Shown here piece after piece: positions 57,583 through 64,000 of a stretch of 64,000 bases of DNA (position 1 is its first letter; each line of letters begins with the position of its first letter). The notes beneath the pieces were generated by a model. The model ran no database searches, was not told where the DNA came from, and was given only the letters and a program-made list of their open reading frames with translations. The DNA lies in contig CAJVGD010000006.1 in NCBI GenBank assembly GCA_910890315.1, positions 868,001-932,000 on the forward strand, read 5' to 3'. Source of the stretch: Serendipita indica DSM 11827 (taxonomy: Eukaryota > Basidiomycota > Agaricomycetes > Sebacinales > Serendipitaceae). The position numbers and the translations under genes are program-made.

Positions 57583-60382
57583 TTATTCCAACAAGGATAA
57601 TCGTACTCTGGGCTTCCCTATCATCGTCACATCGGTGACACGGACCTGCACCTCGTCTCCTAACCCCAATGCTGATTTCGTAGATGAATACAACCATCCC
57701 TTGAGACCGAGCTCTGGAAGGACTACACCGGTGACGTATTCTCTCGAGAACGTCTCTAATTCCGGCAGAGAAGATATGAGGCCCTTTTGATTCCCCAGCA
57801 CGGAGTCTCCTGGTTCGTGGCGGAGTCGCCGTTGAATGAACACTGATGCCCAATAACTATTCTGGCTTCTCGAAAGGGCGGTTACAAGTCGCTCTCGTTC
57901 GTGAAGTCTAGCAGCGTAGCTCTCCATCTCGTCTTTGGAGATCTCTGGCGACGCCGGGTTGAGTAAGGCGCTCTTGATCTGCCAATGCATGACCATGTCT
58001 GAGAAGCGCCGCAAAGGGCTCGTCACGCGGACGTAGCCATGTTCTCCGTCGACGCCCAGCGCCCAATGGGCCGAGGGGTTGACAGAGTAATAGGCTGGAA
58101 CGCCAGCAACCCGTTGCTTGAGCGCGATCGCCATCGGTACTACTGGCCCCAGGTTAAGGTGTTTCTCCTGTAGCCCGAGTGGCTGGGGCGATGTGCGGAA
58201 AAGAGCTGGCAATCCTCTCTCAGCGCAAAAGCGTCCAGCAGCTTGCCCGGCGAGGATCATGGCTTGTGCGACCAGTTGACGAGCAGGAGAAAGAATCCCG
58301 GGCTCTACTGTGTACTCTATGGTCGGGAAGCCTGTCCACAACTGGGGTATTTGCTCTGACGCGGGTATCGGCTTGTCTGGAAAGCGAGCATTCGCTTTTG
58401 GCACGTGCCAAGAGAACCGACCAGCATCAAATCGACGCTTCTGTTGATTTTCTGCGATTTTTTGGAGCGCTTTGAGCTCCGAAAGAATCTCCTGTGGCAC
58501 TGGTCTCCCAGGATCCTCTTGTTTCACGTTTCCAAATGGTGATGTGTAGTACGGTATATCAATACCTAGACTCTTTTCTACGCCTTTGTACGTGAGTACG
58601 TGGATGTTGTGGACGATTCCGACACGAACGCAAGAGTCGATGATGCCACCCTGTTGGTCAACCCGTGTACTAAAGGTGAGAACACTTTGGCCTTTTCCTT
58701 CACCCAATGCACCTAGGCTATGTTCTGTCATAGCATAGCTGTTTGGGAGCATGGGAATGGTCTCTTGTGACCCATATATTGTACTTCCGCGTGAAGCGGC
58801 TGTTAGCGCGATGGGGTGACTTCTTGGTAGTCGTGACGTGGGGTCTGCGACGTGAACGTGAACCCATGCAGATCCATCTGGCTGCGGTTCCACCGAGATG
58901 CCGTCGTCCAACTCGTGCGCATCCGCGCTGTCGATGACAAAGACGGGCAATTGTCCCCAGTCATGTCTTTGATCATAATGTGGATCAGAAGAGAGTAGAC
59001 TTGATGTATCCACAGGGGCGACAGTATACGGGCCACCCTCGGCGATTGTCCGTTCCTCCGTGAGGTTGGTACGGTCCTGCCACGGCGAGAGAGCGCCAAT
59101 GTCTTGCAAGAAGCCGAATATAACGTCATCCGTAATATCTCGCTTATATATTGCCAGCCTCTTCAAGATTGTCGGCGCGAATGCGTCGTAGGGGCTGGGT
59201 TGATGTGCCGAATGACTGCGCAGAGCACACCGAAGGAAACGTATAATGTGCTGATCCGACTCGGTGAATGAGGGGAGTGCTACTGTTGCAAGGGCTGGCG
59301 GGCCGTCCTCCCCTCGACCGACCAAATTTTGCGATATAGCTACAATGTCCTTGGCTTTGTCGAGAAAGTTGTTTAATTCGGGGGAGTTTTTGCGCACCCA
59401 CTGGATAACGCGGTGAATATTCTCCACTTCAGATTTTGGGCGTGCGCTAAATTCGAGTGAGGAACGGTGCAGCGCTCGTGCGACGAAATGGATTGGATCC
59501 GCCATCAGGAGCTTGTGGACAGCTACGCGAGCTGATGTGCGACTAGCATCATCCCCGATGCTAGAGTCCATGGAAACAATTTTATCCACAGAGATGCGTG
59601 ACCATTCATTCTCCCTCTGGCCAATGGTTTGAGCATATATTTTTGACACACGGGGCGCGAACCGACTCTCCATCTTTGCTATATCCTGCTCAAAGGCGTT
59701 GATGCGTTTCATGATGGACAGTCGAGTCAACAAGTCCTTTTTGGTTGGGGACTCGTCCTGTATCCGTATTTGTTCTACGAGGTGCGTCGGTACAAAGTCG
59801 GGAATAGAGAACATGATATCGTTTGGATTATGTGTCCATATTTCCCCTCGTTGGGTAAGTGTGTTGATCTTGACGACGCCCGAAACCGGCTGCTCGTTGA
59901 TGAGCACCCCGTGGATAACCGCGGCGTTCCTGCAGAACGTCTTGTGTCAGAAAACTCAGGATAGAACATTATGCTTACCTTCTTAGCTCCACAAATGAAC
60001 CTGGAAGTGGTCTGGTCACAATCTCAACGTCTATCAAAGACGGTGTCGCATCTCCCAAATCTTGTTCCTCTCGAGACGCCTCAAACTCTAGTCTTTCTTG
60101 AGATTTGACCTTGTTTGCCCGCGAGAGTCGTCCTATTTCAGACTCCTCCCAAGCACGTCGCTGTTGGATAGATGCTTTTTCCCAATATTGCTGCTTCTTT
60201 TGTGCTCTTGCATCTATAAGATCCCTTCCGACCTGTTTCAGTCTCTCCATTTGTGCGGCATTGGGAATAGGTCGTCTGCCAACGACTGGCGTATTTTTTG
60301 CAGTCGTTGCTTCTCCACGAATAAACGTTTTCGCACAAAGCACGTTTCTTTGAAGGTGTTGCAGTCCATTAATTTGCTTCAT
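57583..60382 (-). CDS. DSS1: Mitochondrial RNB-domain exoribonuclease, Dss1 type
   Basis: Two exons joined near 59,930-59,980: the first starts MKQINGLQHLQRNVLCAKTF at 60382, with Arg and Lys but no acid residues for 20 positions, a likely mitochondrial presequence. The protein then has a region with KMESRFAPRVSK, and the RNB domain with IDSADAHELDDGISVEPQ holding the catalytic Asp residues, WVHVHVADPTSRL, MLPNSYAMTEHSLG, and YVRVTSPLRRFSDMVMHWQI. It ends in an S1-like region (GDEVQVRVTDVTMIGKPRV). Dss1 degrades RNA from the 3' end with the helicase Suv3 in the mitochondrial degradosome. Length is about 900 residues. The convergent gene COX23 ends 85 bp away. Confidence 0.9.
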
Positions 60383-60526
60383 TATGTCTATGTCGGATGG
60401 CTACTGTAGAGGAGGAGAACAAGATGGAGGTTAACAGGGTACAGGACCTCGCGTTTGGCATGTAAATCAATGCAAATTGTACATAAATGATGGTCTAATA
60501 GGGTTACGAAAAAGGGGTCATTGATC

Positions 60527-63500
60527 TTAGTACTCGGGCTCGGTAATCATCTCCTTGTCTCCTCCATTCAGTGAGGGGTGAATAGGGAAAGCAGGCGACT
60601 GACTCCTCGACGCTGCTGGAGATTCTGCTGCCGCGTGAAGGTTGGATGAATCGTCTGTATCGTTGGCCATGAAGGGACCTCCGGCCATCGGGAGAGGACC
60701 ACGAGACGAGCGAAGCCCAGTACGTGTAGAAGTGCCTGGACCGAGCGATCGTCTCCCTCTCATAGACGCTGGCTTGCTCGAAGGAGCTACGGACGGCTCA
60801 GGAGATATGAAAATATCGCCATTCATGGATATCCCATTGAGTTGCTGTTGGCTTGCCGTAGGACCATCGGAAGGGTGTCTTTGTGCTCGTCCTTGTCGTA
60901 GGGGAGAGTCGGCGGGCTTGGGTATTCGGAGCGTGAGGCCACCCTTGGAATTGACAGTTGCGGGCTTGGAGGGCGACGGAGCCTGGTGAGGATCAAACTC
61001 TTGCAAAGCTTGTGGGGAAATGGCCCTTACATCGAGAACAGCGTCGCCTTCTGCTGTCGAAGGCGATGAACGCTGGACCTCCTCTGTCGGCTCTTCCTTT
61101 TTGACTCCCCGTTTTGGGAGTTGGCGCGAAGGAACTCGTGGAGATGAAGCACGACCTCGTCCTCTACCTCGGCCCCCACCGCGTCCCATTCCTCTACCTC
61201 GAGACGCGCGTGGACGAGTCTCCCTGGGCATCTTTTCCTTCTACAAAGCATAATCAGATGAATCCACCTTTCACGAAGAGGACTCACATCTGATTGCCCA
61301 GATTTTTTGCCCTCGCCATCAGACGAGCTCAATTCCGTCAAGGATGAGGAACTACTCTCATCTGACCCGTCGACATCCATGGAAGAGCGAGTACCAGACC
61401 GTCGCAGTCTATAAGGGGGAATATGGGTTCTCTAGACCTTCAATAAGAAAAAAAATGGCTTACGGCGCATTTGGGTCGCGCACTTTGCGCCAAAAGTTGA
61501 GAGTTACCACGGCCTCGGGAACGCGATAGCGCTTAGCACCAACCCACATGTCTTCAATCTTGCCCATTTTGACAGTATGCTTTCGCTTGCGAGGTGGGGG
61601 CGGAGGTGGCGGGGCGTCGTCAGAAATAATGTTGATCAATCCAGAGTTGCGATATCCGGCCTCGGAAACGTCGACTGGTTCGGTAGGTGGGTGTTTTGGT
61701 ATTCTTGGTTTGATTGCCTGTCCGAATAATGAGTAAAATATCCATCGAAAACGTCGACAGATCCGACTTACAAAAATGTGTTCAATGTGATTGGGACACA
61801 TCCATTTGCGTTCTCGGGCAGGTACGGCAGTCATAGGAGGATCCAAGCAATCCATGTGCCAATGCAGCGGGCAATAGTCGCATGAGAGAATCGGTCGACC
61901 GCCATCAGTCAAGTCGTAAACTGGAGGCCGTACGCTCAGTCCATGATTCTCGGTCCTTCTTCGCGTTCGAGGCCCATTTTGCGAGTTATTGTCGGAAACT
62001 AGGCCCATACCCGATGGTGGCGAGACCTCTCGTTTTCGCTTGCCCGTCGCTTTCGCTTTGGTCGGTTGCGTGCCCGATTCTTCCATATTAGTAGGAGCAA
62101 TGGATGCTTGACTAAGACTGTGTTCGCTCTGCTCGACGACTGGGGTTACCGGCTCTTGTAGAATTGCCAATGCGGCAGCCGATAAGCTGTCCAAAGGGTT
62201 GTCGGCGGGTTGGGCAAGAGCTGTCGCCAGAGATTCCTCCATCATTTCTTGCTTCAAGCTGGTCGGCGACGGGGGTGCAAGGCTTTGCATCTGCACATCC
62301 CCACTGATGGCGCTTCGGACGGCGGAGCCTCCACATCTGAAACAGAGGACGGGTCGATTGTTGCGGTCTCGCGTCTTGTACAGATCGCGGTCCTCGAACA
62401 AGAGTTGCTTGCTGTGACATCGCCATGAGAAGCTTGGTTCCAGAACGAGACCAATGACACTCACTTTCCCTTTGCCAGCTTCCACTTGCGCCCGTCAATG
62501 TACCCACCACGTGGTCCCGTGACGACTTTATAAGGATGAGTAACAAGACCCGTAAAGATGGCAGACGAGGATGTATTCACCATTCTTATAATAGTGGCGA
62601 ATCTCCTCTGGCAACTGGAATTCGGATGGATTTTTCGTCTTGAGCCGAGCGAGCAATGGACCAAACAGTTCGGTGCCAAACTGAGGACTGGGCGAAGGCA
62701 TGCGCCCCGTGTCCTTGGAAAAGTGAAGAAAATTCAGTCCCATGTCCAGCAAGAATGACAAGAATGCGCTGAAGACGCCATAGCCGACCAGAGCTCCAAC
62801 AGGTGGTGGGGCGACCAAGCAACATCAAAACAAACGGGGGGACTCACGAGGTAATCGTGCTCCGCGGAGCATTCCTGGCAGTACCAACCGCCTTCTGGGA
62901 TCTCCTCTTTACCGCTTAGCCCGTCGATGGGTGGATTCAGGCAGAGCAGGTGAAAGCTGCGCGGACAGCTGTCACAGTAGACCAACGACCCACCGCCCTC
63001 ACGATCCGATGCGGATACGGGCAGATTAGACATGGAAGGGTGACTGTAGACCGTCGTCACACACGAGGCACACGCGTCGGACATCTGTGGGGAACGGTTT
63101 AGTCAAGGTCGCGCCAAAATGTCATAAAAACATTACGACGACATGTAAAAAGAGCATGTAGACGCACCTGTTGATATTCGACACCTCCTCGCCGGCCATA
63201 CCGCCGTCTTCGCTGGTCTTGTTTTTGCCCTTGTAGCGCACGGCCGAGACACCATCCGTGCCATAGAGTTCCTTGTTCTGATTGAAGACACTTGAAGAAC
63301 GCTCTTCGCTGACGGGTAGAGCCGCCTGACCTTCTGGTGTTGTGGAGGGTGCGATAGACGGTAATACAGGCGCCGTCCCAACGTCTTGCGGCCCAGATAT
63401 CGACTCGGAGAGTGTGAGCTTGACCTTTCTGCCACTCCTACGGATTGTAGAGGCATCTGGACCGGACATGGTGGGCGCTTGCCCGCCCAAGGGCGAAACC

Positions 63501-64000
63501 TGTCGACTGGCGCGAGTTGAAGCCGTTGTGGCAGGACCATTCTCTTTGGACGCTTCCTGCGAGATGGACGGAGGGAGTGTGGCATTGTTGGGCGTAGTTG
63601 TTCGTCCAGAGCTTCGCGTTGGAGGCCTTGCAGCCAGAGGACTAAGAACATAGCCAGCCGTTTTGTATCGTCGAGTCGCACGAAACAATGGTGAGCGCAG
63701 TATCAGCACAGTTTTCACAGATTCACATAGAATACGAACGGTTTCTCGTGTCTGGATCGCTTCTTCTTACGATGTTCGTCCAGCTCGCCGGCAGGGTGGA
63801 TCGTGCCGCCATCACTGAGGGTCAGGCTTATAGAGTTTACATAGGTAGAGCCTGGATCCAGCATGGGAAGATAGCTTAGCACGCTCGCGGGTTTCCTGTG
63901 ATGCGAATTGGACGGCGGGAACAAGCTCGACAGTGGAGGCGGCGAGGGAAGAATCTCTGTGGCCAGCCTCGGATCCGATGAAGGTAAGTGTCTTGGTTGA
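60527..64000 (-). CDS. RCO1: Two-PHD-finger protein, Rco1/PHF12 type, 5' end incomplete
   Basis: Spliced from several exons running off the right edge. Toward the N-terminus: Ser/Thr-rich region, [15 protein letters not shown] and [23 protein letters not shown]1 reads CASC then [19 protein letters not shown] and GGWYCQECS. The Rco1 middle region [20 protein letters not shown] follows, then PHD2 with [20 protein letters not shown] and [10 protein letters not shown]. The C-terminal part has [31 protein letters not shown]-like Gly/Arg repeats near 61,150-61,220 and ends TEPEY at 60527. Rco1 is a subunit of the Rpd3S histone deacetylase complex that represses transcription inside genes by reading H3K36 methylation together with Eaf3. 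The 60526-60383 gap to DSS1 is small and holds the promoter of that gene. Confidence 0.82.

Overview
The window looks like nuclear DNA of a filamentous basidiomycete, most likely an Agaricomycete (a Rhizoctonia or Ceratobasidiaceae-type genome would fit). The reasons are dense genes on both strands, many short introns (mostly 45-60 nt), the type of orphan seven-helix membrane proteins, and housekeeping proteins of clear fungal type. The exact taxon is an inference. I see no tRNA, rRNA, CRISPR array, transposon or retroelement. Exon boundaries were read by eye from GT/GC...AG signals and reading-frame continuity.

Layout. 0.2-8.5 kb: tRNA pseudouridine synthase PUS3 (+), a His/Tyr-rich small protein (-), an AKR7-type aldo/keto reductase (-), actin-related protein ARP4 (-) and, divergent from it, the ribosome biogenesis factor ERB1 (+). 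8.7-16.6 kb: a possible small ORF (+), glycogen branching enzyme (-, with an apparent frameshift), a second aldo/keto reductase carrying a long low-complexity insert (-) and a WrbA-type quinone reductase (+). 16.8-25.1 kb, all on the minus strand: a Ser/Thr-rich single-pass membrane protein, a DUF4139-type protein with FG-like repeats, and a large TBC-domain Rab GAP. 25.4-31.3 kb: the mitochondrial copper-assembly factor COA6 (+), a seven-helix membrane protein (+), a membrane GT2 glycosyltransferase (-) and ribosomal protein S25 (+).

31.5-37.7 kb is the most unusual part: a second seven-helix protein (+), then two tandem copies of the DNA replication licensing factor CDT1 (+). The first CDT1 copy looks broken and the second whole. 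A short stretch between them resembles the start of the seven-helix gene, so a two-gene unit may have been duplicated and then lost different genes in each copy.

38-52.7 kb: a PHO80-like cyclin (+), an F-box-like/LRR gene with an apparent frameshift (-), a cytosolic-type GH5 glucanase (-), gluconokinase (+), the Fe-S scaffold ISU1 (+), splicing factor PRP31 (-) and, divergent from it with only 38 bp between start codons, the SWD2/WDR82 WD protein (+), then the ER translocon protein TRAP-alpha (+) and a LAMMER kinase (+). 52.9-64 kb: a roughly 1,300-residue coiled-coil protein (+), the CHCH protein COX23 (+), a mitochondrial RNB exoribonuclease of DSS1 type (-) and a two-PHD-finger RCO1-type protein (-) that reaches the window edge.

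The genes are mostly unrelated housekeeping functions, not a pathway or a biosynthetic cluster. Themes that recur are mitochondria (COA6, COX23, ISU1, DSS1), chromatin and transcription (ARP4, SWD2, RCO1) and replication or cell-cycle control (two CDT1 copies, PHO80-like cyclin). A striking shared property is splicing: at least five introns appear to use GC instead of GT at the donor, one of them next to a 4-nt microexon in COA6, and one in the intact CDT1 where the broken copy keeps GT.
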